Positions 44,068 to 51,500 of a stretch of DNA of 64,000 bases are shown here, in pieces. The position numbers and the translations under genes are program-made. The notes under the pieces were generated by a model, which had not been told where the DNA came from, made no database searches, and saw nothing but the letters and a program-made list of their open reading frames with translations. The stretch is from Flavobacteriales bacterium. Its GTDB lineage: Bacteria; Bacteroidota; Bacteroidia; Flavobacteriales_F; PHOS-HE28. The first letter of the stretch is position 1; every line of letters starts with the position of its first letter. The stretch lies in contig JAMLHB010000001.1 of NCBI GenBank assembly GCA_023957375.1, positions 834,245 to 898,244 of the forward strand. Direction: 5' to 3'.

Positions 44068-45117
44068 TCAGTTTTCAGCCAAGGCCTCGTTCTCGTACGT
44101 AAACTGAGAACAGCTCTGCCCGTTCTTGAAATAAAAAACACCGCCAAATTTCCGGGCAACGCGGCGATATTCGGTAACCGACTCCCCTTGCTCTACGCTG
44201 ATCACGGTAACCACCTCATTGGGCTGGATGATCAGATCGTGGTGGCGCACCACCCCAACAGGCACGGGATCGAACTTGGGCCTGGGCTCCTCCATTGAAT
44301 TCATGCGGGCGGGTTGCACACGGGAGGGTTCTTCCATCATGTGCGAGGTACTGCCCCTGCGCACCTCCACCTGCTCACTTGCATGCGGAAGCGACGCTGC
44401 TTCCCGGGGTTTGGCCACCCGCTCGGGTGGTGCCTTTCGAACCACCTGCGGCTCCGGCGGCGTAGGCTTCTCCACCTCCACGCTGCGCTTCGGTTGTGCC
44501 CTTTCCTGCGCGGCCGCCGCCTTGGCTGCTTGGGATGCCGCCTTGGCCTGTTCCCGCGCCTCGGCCTGCTTCTGCTTGGCTTGCGCTTCCGCCAGGCGCG
44601 ACTCTTCCCGCTGCTTGCGCTCCACCTCCTGCTGTGCCGCATCCAACGCGCTTTGAATGCTCTTGGTGTAGTCCGTGTCGTAATCAAAATCACCGACCAC
44701 CTCGTCGTACCGGATCATGCCGACCGGTTGGTTGAACACCACTGTGTTCACCCCATCATACTGTTTAAAAAGCGATACTACAAAGTCGAAGGCACTGAAT
44801 CCTTCCCGGCTCGCCGTGGCTGGAACCTGGGTATTGAAAGAGAGCCTTTTGGTGACGAACCCTTGTTTCTCGAAGGAGAGGACATAGCTCGCATCCAGGT
44901 CAAGTTCCATGCTGAACCGATTGAGGCCGGTGGAAACTGTCCGATGCTTTTCCCCGTTCTTCAGCACCACCATGCGGCATCCGTCCAAGCCGCCCCCGTC
45001 AACCCGGAGACGCCCGTTGATGGTGAACTTCCCTTGCCCCATGGCCATGGAAGCCATGAACATCGCCGTGAGCACCCACGAGGACCGCAGTTGCCAAAGG
45101 GGAAAACACATGGGCAT
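44068..45117 (-). CDS. Exported protein with Ala/Glu/Lys coiled coil
   Basis: A 349-residue protein with signal peptide (about 1-28, ending SMAMGQ). Residues about 30-105 look like a carboxypeptidase-regulatory beta-sandwich (INGRLRVDGGGLDGCRMVVLKNG). About 145-215 is a charged Ala-rich helix (AQQEVERKQREESRLAEAQ and on) predicted to be coiled coil. A Pro/Arg-rich linker (215-285) leads to a C-terminal domain (290-349). It probably spans the periplasm. The start codon overlaps the stop of the small membrane protein gene upstream (TGATG), so the two are translationally coupled. Family not recognised. Confidence 0.78.
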   Translation of the reverse strand: MPMCFPLWQLRSSWVLTAMFMASMAMGQGKFTINGRLRVDGGGLDGCRMVVLKNGEKHRTVSTGLNRFSMELDLDASYVLSFEKQGFVTKRLSFNTQVPATASREGFSAFDFVVSLFKQYDGVNTVVFNQPVGMIRYDEVVGDFDYDTDYTKSIQSALDAAQQEVERKQREESRLAEAQAKQKQAEAREQAKAASQAAKAAAAQERAQPKRSVEVEKPTPPEPQVVRKAPPERVAKPREAASLPHASEQVEVRRGSTSHMMEEPSRVQPARMNSMEEPRPKFDPVPVGVVRHHDLIIQPNEVVTVISVEQGESVTEYRRVARKFGGVFYFKNGQSCSQFTYENEALAEN

Positions 45118-45239
45118 CAGGACGCCAACGCCGCAGTGTGGAGAAGGCCTTTCGCCAGCATGAACGCCACTAACCCGACTGCCAGCACTGCGGCCATGAT
45201 CAAGGTGCGCACAGCTACTTTATTATCCGGCTTTGCCAT
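45117..45239 (-). CDS. 40-residue single-pass membrane protein
   Basis: ATG 45239 to TGA: a short hydrophilic head with AKPDNKVAVR, one membrane helix (TLIMAAVLAVGLVAFMLAKGLL) and a short tail. Support comes from a clean helix, a promoter-like sequence upstream and TGATG coupling to the 349-residue gene. Such small proteins often stabilise an envelope complex; no homologue is recognised. Longer in-frame versions reach into the divergent TPR gene and are rejected. Confidence 0.6.
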   Translation of the reverse strand: MAKPDNKVAVRTLIMAAVLAVGLVAFMLAKGLLHTAALAS

Positions 45240-45316
45240 TGTGTGTGATGTTTGGATGTTCCGATACGCAGAATTTTTGGAGAAAGTTTCGTGGCCCGAC
45301 ATGGATCCGCCGAAAC

Positions 45317-45348
45317 CAAAGGCACGGCATTGCGTATCACGTCGCCAA
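45317..45348 (-). promoter_or_regulatory. Candidate promoter for the 40-residue protein gene
   Basis: On the minus strand TTG (45348-45346), 21 nt, then TGCCTTTG (45324-45317), one mismatch from TAnnTTTG, 77 nt before the start codon at 45239. It lies in the gap between divergent genes. Confidence 0.35.
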
Positions 45349-45352
45349 AATG

Positions 45353-45868
45353 ATGAGCCGTACCCTATTGGCCTTCCTGCTGCTGGCTCCATCGATCGCC
45401 ATGGGGCAAACACCGGCGGATTCTTCGGAAGCGCTGTTCCGCAAGGGCATGCACGCCTACAATGCCGGAGGATACGGGCAAGCGGTCAAGTTGTTTTCAT
45501 CGGCGATCGAGCAGGACCCGGAGAACCTCAACGCCTATCTCCAGCGGGGCTTCTGCCACAGCTTATTGCGCGATTACCCAGAGGCTGTGGCCGATTTCAC
45601 CGCTGTGACCACCCGGAAGCAGGACCACCTTTGGGCCTATATCAGCCGCGGAAGCGCCTATGAAAAATGGGGCAAGCCGGAATTGGCGATCCGCGATTTC
45701 AACAAAGCTCTGGAACTGGACCCGCGGAACCAGGAGGCATACAACAACAGAGGTTGGTCCAAAAAGAGCATGGGCGATGCCGAAGGTGCGTGCCAAGACT
45801 GGAAGGCCAGTCGCAAATTGGGCAATGCGGAAGCCAAGATCATCTTGCAGAACAACCGGTGCAAATGA
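45353..45868 (+). CDS. Exported TPR protein
   Basis: A 171-residue protein; tandem ATGs at 45350 and 45353, of which the second gives SRTLLAFLLLAPSIAMGQ as signal peptide. Residues about 25-150 hold three to four tetratricopeptide repeats (ALFRKGMHAYNAGGYGQAVKLFSSAIEQDPEN; AYISRGSAYEKWGKPELAIRDFNKALELDP; AYNNRGWSKKSMGDAEGACQDWKAS). The last follows the Sel1/TPR wording common in Bacteroidota secreted TPR proteins. Its stop overlaps the next gene's start (ATGA at 45865). Confidence 0.85.
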   Translation: MSRTLLAFLLLAPSIAMGQTPADSSEALFRKGMHAYNAGGYGQAVKLFSSAIEQDPENLNAYLQRGFCHSLLRDYPEAVADFTAVTTRKQDHLWAYISRGSAYEKWGKPELAIRDFNKALELDPRNQEAYNNRGWSKKSMGDAEGACQDWKASRKLGNAEAKIILQNNRCK

Positions 45869-46269
45869 AGTGCTACCTTACCTTTTTCATACTGGCCACA
45901 TGGCTTTGGGCACCCGTGAGGGCCCAAGATCAAAGTTACGCGGACTGCCTGGCCAAAGCCGGCAGTAGTTGGGGCCAAGCCTGTGAAAAGTGCGAGACTT
46001 ACACGGGCTATAAACGGGACTACTCCGGGGTGTATCAAGTGCAGCTCCGCAACATTTGCAATGAAATGCTGGAGGTAAAGGTGGCCATGGAGGAAGCCAA
46101 TGGCTCCTGGCGCACCTTCCCCGTGAAGACCCTTGCCTCGGGAGACACCTTGTCCACCTTTGCCTGCCAGGGTACGGGAAAGTTCCTGTACTGGGCAAGG
46201 CGTGTGAACGACACGGAGATCATCCTGCCCACCGACGGGCAGATCGCTAACGCCTATCCGGGCCGTTGA
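45865..46269 (+). CDS. Small secreted protein of unknown function
   Basis: A 134-residue protein with signal peptide (KCYLTFFILATWLWAPVRAQ). The mature part has four clustered cysteines in its first half (DCLAKAGSSWGQACEKC and a later C) and a beta-rich second half with VYQVQLRNICNEMLEVKVAMEE and TFACQGTGKFLYWAR. Disulfide-stabilised fold likely. It overlaps the TPR gene by 4 bp and is probably expressed with it. No family recognised. Confidence 0.75.
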   Translation: MKCYLTFFILATWLWAPVRAQDQSYADCLAKAGSSWGQACEKCETYTGYKRDYSGVYQVQLRNICNEMLEVKVAMEEANGSWRTFPVKTLASGDTLSTFACQGTGKFLYWARRVNDTEIILPTDGQIANAYPGR

Positions 46270-46584
46270 GCCCGGCGCGCCCCACCGCGCCATTCGCCGG
46301 TTTCACTTGTGCCGCACATTGGGCGCGCGCAGTTGCCCACGTGCGCCAGGCCAGTTGGAAGAATTCGGGCCGTACCAGATCACGGGGCCATGGACCCGAA
46401 GGGAAAGGGGGCGAGTGCAGCTTCATGTACCCGCATACTTGCCGGCCCGTGCACAGGCAGACCCCACGGTGCCGCCCGATCAACCCCGGCCGCACGTTGA
46501 TCAACGGCACCCTGTTCAAATGATGGGGAAGGCCGGTTCGGATGCTCCTTTGCACCTGCCTACATTGGCTCCGCGAGTTTCACC
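46270..46584. other. Intergenic stretch without assignable gene
   Basis: 315 bp, GC-rich, open in several frames but without a start, signal or recognisable domain. TACATTGG at 46560-46567 may be a degenerate -7 element for the SiaC gene at 46585. Confidence 0.4.
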
Positions 46585-46977
46585 ATGCCGGTCAAGCACA
46601 TGCACATCCGCCGTACCACGACCTCACCCGAGGTTGAGATGGACCTTGAGCAGGGCACGATTGAGATTTCCGGGCGGTCGCTGCCAGCCAACAGCGAGGT
46701 GTTCTATGAACGGGTTTACCGCTGGATAGAGGCCTACTTGGAACATCCACGGGAACGCACCATCGTGAACATGCGCCTGGATTACTTGGACACCAGTAGC
46801 ACCAAGCACTTCTACAACATCTTCGACCGCCTTTCCACGGTAAATGAACGAGGCAAGCAAGTGCAAATAAATTGGCACTATGAGATCGGGGATGAAGAGA
46901 TGGCCGAAACGGGAAAGGACTACCAGAGCCTGTTTCCCATGGATTTCCACTTCATTGAAGTGAAGGACTTGTTCTGA
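46585..46977 (+). CDS. SiaC-family regulatory phosphoprotein (DUF1987)
   Basis: A 130-residue cytosolic protein. Family signs are TSPEVEMDLEQGTIEISGRSLPANS.EFY near the N-terminus, the central IVNMRLDYLDTSSTKHFYNIF with the TSS(T)K loop (70-74) that carries the phosphorylated threonine in characterised SiaC, and a C-terminal INWHYE.GDEEM.E.G.DY...... In Pseudomonas, SiaC is phosphorylated by SiaB, dephosphorylated by SiaA, and unphosphorylated SiaC activates the diguanylate cyclase SiaD. None of those partners is in this window. An internal ATG at 46600 is an alternative start. Confidence 0.9.
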   Translation: MPVKHMHIRRTTTSPEVEMDLEQGTIEISGRSLPANSEVFYERVYRWIEAYLEHPRERTIVNMRLDYLDTSSTKHFYNIFDRLSTVNERGKQVQINWHYEIGDEEMAETGKDYQSLFPMDFHFIEVKDLF

Positions 46978-47054
46978 CTCCGCTGCATATTCCGGGTGTC
47001 ATCCATCCGAAGGGGACGTGGACGGCTTCACCCCTGCCTCCCATATCCATCTGT

Positions 47055-47074
47055 GTTTACCCCTTGTTTACCCC
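47055..47074. repeat. Direct repeat GTTTACCCC near tRNA-Arg
   Basis: Two copies of GTTTACCCC at 47055-47063 and 47066-47074 (11-bp period), 54 bp beyond the 3' end of tRNA-Arg. Could be a leftover integration core; no integrase is present. Confidence 0.4.
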
Positions 47075-47085
47075 GCTTCAACAAA

Positions 47086-47115
47086 CAAGGGTTCCAACTT
47101 TCGCTGAAACCCTTG
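47086..47115 (-). terminator. Terminator of tRNA-Arg
   Basis: On the minus strand CAAGGGTT and AACCCTTG form a perfect 8-bp stem around a 14-nt loop, followed by TTTGTT, 12 nt past the tRNA 3' end. Confidence 0.6.
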
Positions 47116-47127
47116 CTGCTATAGATG

Positions 47128-47201
47128 TGGACCCGTAGGGAGTCGAACCCCAAACCTCCTGATCCGTAGTCAGGTGCTCTATCCAATTGAGCTACGAGTC
47201 C
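47128..47201 (-). tRNA. tRNA-Arg (anticodon ACG)
   Basis: A 74-nt cloverleaf on the minus strand: acceptor GGACTCG with CGGGTCC, D arm with AGCTCAATTGGATAGAGC, anticodon stem CCTGA/TCAGG around CTACGGA (anticodon ACG, plus-strand 47165-47167), T arm GGGGTTCGACTCCC. CCA is not encoded. The A34 would need deamination to inosine by TadA. Confidence 0.97.
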
Positions 47202-47366
47202 AATTTGTGCTTTCTGTAGTGCCGAAGCAGCCGTTGAAAGCGGGCGCGAATATAGTGCCTCTTCCCGGAAATCCGTCGGCATGACCCCATCTGCATGGCT
47301 GGCTCGCCGGGACACTGAACCTAATTGCATAGGTGATAGCGGCCGCCATGGAGCAATACCGGCCGG

Positions 47367-48173
47367 TCAGCGGGGCTTGTAATACTTCATGGCCTCGGGC
47401 ATGTACGCCTCCAAGTCCGCGATTCTCCGTTCATCGCTGGGGTGCGTACTGAACAGCTCCAGGGGCTTGGCCCCTCCCTGGGCAGCCATGCGCTGCCAAA
47501 ACTGTGGGGCCACCCGCGGATCGTAGCCCGCCATGGCCATGAACACCAAGCCCATCTTGTCCGCTTCACTTTCCTGCTTCCGGCCATAGGCCATCAAACC
47601 CAATTGCCCACCGATACCGAACGCTTGCAGGAACAGGTTGGACCCGGTCGTGGGATGTTCGGCCATGACCGCCTGCAACGTAACGCCGGCCCCCTGCATG
47701 GCCAATGCCTGGCTCATCCGCTCGTTGCCGTGCCTCGCTATGGCATGTGCGATCTCATGCCCCATCACCAGCGCCAAGCCTTCATCATCCTTGGTAACGG
47801 GCAGAAGCCCGGTGTATACCACCACCTTCCCTCCGGGCATGCACCAGGCATTCACGGTGGGATCATCCACCACGTTGAATTCCCAGTGGAAATCGGCCAC
47901 GCGGGAAGCAGCTCCGTTTTCGGTCAGGAAGTCCGTTGCGGCCTGGGCCAGCCTTTGGCCGATCTCCCGCACTGTTTTCACCCTGCCATCGGTTGCGGGC
48001 AGGGGTGGATTTGCGCTGAGAAAGCTCTGGTACTCCGTCAGGCTCATGCTCATCAACTCCGTTTCCGGCAGCAGGTTCAACTGGCTTCTGCCCGTAATGG
48101 GCACTTTGGAGCATGCGGCCATGGCGGCGACCATGCCCACCACAGCCATCAGCCTTTGAAAACCCGTCCTCAT
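47367..48173 (-). CDS. M48-family metallopeptidase lipoprotein
   Basis: A 268-residue protein with a lipoprotein signal (VVGMVAAMAACSK, lipidated C21). Zinc motif HEIAH at 139-143 in VMGHEIAHAIARHGNERMS, third ligand glutamate in QESEADKMGLVFMAMAGYDP, and a C-terminal STHPSDERRIADL segment. This is the Oma1/BepA/LoiP type of periplasmic M48 peptidase, which degrades or quality-controls outer-membrane proteins. Its start overlaps the clpS stop (ATGA at 48173-48170). Confidence 0.94.
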   Translation of the reverse strand: MRTGFQRLMAVVGMVAAMAACSKVPITGRSQLNLLPETELMSMSLTEYQSFLSANPPLPATDGRVKTVREIGQRLAQAATDFLTENGAASRVADFHWEFNVVDDPTVNAWCMPGGKVVVYTGLLPVTKDDEGLALVMGHEIAHAIARHGNERMSQALAMQGAGVTLQAVMAEHPTTGSNLFLQAFGIGGQLGLMAYGRKQESEADKMGLVFMAMAGYDPRVAPQFWQRMAAQGGAKPLELFSTHPSDERRIADLEAYMPEAMKYYKPR

Positions 48174-48451
48174 CGGATGTCCGCTGATAAGCCTCGTTCA
48201 CACAGGGCTTCGCACATCGGCTTGAGCGCATCGAAGCGGCCCCGCTTCACACTGCATTTCCCATTGTTGTGCACGATCCATGCGCACTGTTCGGCCTGCA
48301 AGGGCTCATGGCCGCAAATTTCCATCAAGCTGATGATCACGTGCTCGAACGTGTTCACATCATCATTGTGCAAGATCACCTCGCGGAGGCGATCGCCAAC
48401 CACCGCGACCCCTTCGTCCTCTTCCATCCGCTCTTTCCCCATGGTGCGCAT
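48170..48451 (-). CDS. clpS: ATP-dependent Clp protease adaptor ClpS
   Basis: A 93-residue cytosolic adaptor. The core REVILHNDDVNTFEHVI contains the conserved N-D-D-x-N-T of the N-degron pocket, followed by EICGHEPLQAEQCAWIVHNNGKCSVKRG. ClpS delivers proteins with N-terminal Leu, Phe, Tyr or Trp to ClpA/ClpC. Starts at ATG 48451 (ATG 48442 or GTG 48469 also possible). It overlaps the M48 lipoprotein gene. Together with aat at 11.8 kb it shows that this organism has an N-degron pathway. Confidence 0.95.
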   Translation of the reverse strand: MRTMGKERMEEDEGVAVVGDRLREVILHNDDVNTFEHVIISLMEICGHEPLQAEQCAWIVHNNGKCSVKRGRFDALKPMCEALCERGLSADIR

Positions 48452-48502
48452 CGGATTACTGGATGCCACAGCGAAGATAAGGAGGGACGGCGTGATGCGC
48501 CT

Positions 48503-51500
48503 TCAAGGTTGTGCGAGAATGGACTTGCCGAACTTGGCGAGCAGCGCGCGCGCGTCTCGAAGGGGAATCCTCTTTCCGTTGAGGTATGCGGTAATAAAGG
48601 CGTCAACCACGCCCAGCGACACACATGCGTTCTTCCGCTGCGATGCCTGCGGCTCGCCCAGGAACATTCCGGTGGTGTACCGGATCTTGCCATTGGCGGT
48701 GAGCTCGCTGTTGAGCGGAGTGATATTGAACAGCCGGTCCAACGGGGTAGGCTTGCTGTACACACCTACTTGCACGGTGAAGAACAACCCCTTGACGGTT
48801 TCCACCTGCTTGGCTGGTGCCGCTGCCGGGTCGTTGTAATAGTTCGCCGCCGGAGGGGCCGCATCAAAGGCTGCCAGTACGTCCTCTACCGTGGCCGGAT
48901 AGGTGGCCAACACGGCCGCTTCCGCAGCCACCCCGCGTCCCTGGGCATTCAGGCTTGTTGGCGTGCTCGGCGGTTCCACCTGGGTGGCAGGCGTTACGCT
49001 GCGGTTGCCAGCCTCAAAAGCAACCACTTCCGTGGCAGCCGCTGGCGCTGCCTGGGCCAATGAGGCGCTTTCGGCTTGCATGGCTTCGCGCAACGTAACC
49101 CTTCGGCCATCCATATAGGCCACAACGAACGCATCCCGGTACCCCCGTTCACGCACTTTGGCACCTGCTGCGGCGGCATTCGCGGCGGTGGTAAAGAGCC
49201 CTGCGGTATAGCGCACCAAGCCGTTGGCCGCATGCTCGCCCCTGAGCGGCGCCATGTCGCTGAAGGCCTCGGCCGGCAACGGATTGCGGAAGGCCCCCAC
49301 CTGTACCTTGTACACCACCCCCGAAGGCAGGGGGGCATCCATGGGGATGGATCCCTGCCTCGCTTCCGGTTCGTTCACAATGGCAAACACATCCTTCGTC
49401 AACGGCTTAAAAGGCTCCGGCATCATGTTGGTGGCCGGGCGCACTGTGGCCATTCGGCCAGGGGCTTCTTCCCTGATCACCGGTGCCGCCCCGAGGGCGG
49501 GCGGGGCTGTGACTTCGTTGCTCCTTGCGGCAATGCCAGATTCAACCGGGGCGGCCGGGGGAGCTTCTTGCCTGCCTTGACCTTCAGCAGGGCGCACCTC
49601 GGCCACAGTTTCCGGCTGGCGTATGTCCGAGCGGGGGCGGCTTCTGGCCAATACAGGCTCGGTCCTGCGCTTGGTTTGCTCCAACCCCATGATGGCGGAA
49701 GAGCGGTCGGCGGGCAGGCTTTGGAGCCACACGCTCGCTTGGGCTTCCGTTGCATCGGCCGATGCCGCCAGGCGGGCAGCGGCCTGCTTCAAGGAATCGG
49801 CCCGGAGCAGCAGCGCATCCGCGCGTGTTTCCAATTTTTGCACCTGTTGGGCACGGTCGCCCGCAGCGGCACCGCCTGGTTCGTTTCGTATGGCCTGGGC
49901 TTCCCCTTGAAGCACGGCCGCCAAGTTCGCTGCCCCTTCCGCTTCGTCAGCCGCACCCGCAGCCGAGGCCCTGTCATTCATGGAATGGCCCCGCATCAGG
50001 AAATACCGCTTCTCATCCGCATTGCTCATCACCTGGCGGCGCTCCAGCGGATCGAGGTAGTAGAATCGGTCGAGGTACCGGGCAAGCGCCGTACTGTCCG
50101 GTTCATCCGTACCGGCACCCAGCACCGCAGGGGCGGTACTTCCGGATGGCGCGGTTGAAATGGAGGTATCCGCCGCAGCCTCCCCTTCGGCCGGTGCCAT
50201 ACCGGTTACCAATGGCCCCTGGATCGGCGCCGCTTGCTGCACGGCATCGCCTTGCGCGGCGGCCAGTTCTTCCGGGAAAAGGCGTTGTTCAACCTGTGCA
50301 TAGGTCAAGATTTCGCCCGGTACGGCCTGGGCACTTATCAGGTAGTTGCGCACGGTAATGGCGCGGTCCAGTTCCTGCAGTGCCGAGAGCTCTTCCTTGT
50401 ATGCTTGCCGGTAAAGCGAGTTCCGCTTGAAGATATCCCTTCCATCATCCGCTTGCCTGCGAAGGTTTTTGGCGCGGGCCATGGCCGAACCCGCTGTGCC
50501 TTCATAGGATTTGGCCATTTGCAACAACGGCTCATCAGGGGGCAGTCCCTTTTTGTTGAGCAGCTTGGACAACTGCTTCAGGCTGTCCTGTGCGCTCGCG
50601 TATTCGCTGATGCTGATGAAGGCAGATCGTTGGCCGAGATCGACATTATGGATGAGCAGATCGTCGATCTTGCGGTCAGTGCGTTCTCGCAACCGGTCGT
50701 ATTCCTTACCAGGCAATGCGTCGGACAGCAGGTTCTGCATGCTGTCGATCTCGGCCTGCATCGTTTCGGCGGATTCAAGCTCCCTCTCCATCCGGGAGGT
50801 GGCCTCCACCACTTTGCCTGACCGGGGGGCCAGTGCACTGCGATAGATCCGCTCCAACTCGGGCTCAATGGCCAAGTACGAATCGCTGTGGGGCGTGGCA
50901 GAGCGCTTTTCACCACCATCGGCAGCGCGCGCTTGTTCATGGCCCATGGCAAGCATCCGGTCCTCCATGGCCTTGGTCTCCGGGGCGGCGTACTGTTGCC
51001 CTGCATCGGCCAACACTTGTTCCGCCAGTTGCGCATGGGTCGCCTTCAGCCCACGGAGGCGTTCAAGCCGGGGCAGCACCTCCGCGGAACGATCGGGATA
51101 TTCTTCCATGGTGGCCAACGCCTCTTGCATGCGGGCATCAATGCGTTCCATCAACTGCGTTTCGAGTGCGTGCAGTTTGGCAGCCTTTTCCCCCGCCGTG
51201 CCGGGCGCGTCGAGAATCCCTTGCCGGGCTAAGAAAAAGCCCGGATGCACATCCTCCACCAATTGGGAATCCAGTACCGCCAGATCAAAATCGAGGAAAC
51301 GGTACTGATGCATGTTTGCCAAGGCTTTCGACCCGTCTTTATTTTCCTTGGCGACGTTGAGGTCCTTTATTTGTTGCTTTTGGGCGGAAATCTCACGGTC
51401 CAGGCTGTCGATGACCGTGCGGTCCTTGGAGGCCTTGCGCAACTGTTCCAGCTCGGCCAACTTGTTGGCCAGCAGGAATGCTTGCTCATCCGGCAATTGA

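Noticed and set aside
44314..45663. 449-residue plus-strand frame
   Set aside because: Antisense to the coiled-coil gene and overlapping the TPR gene in another frame; Leu/Cys/Arg-rich shadow with no domain.
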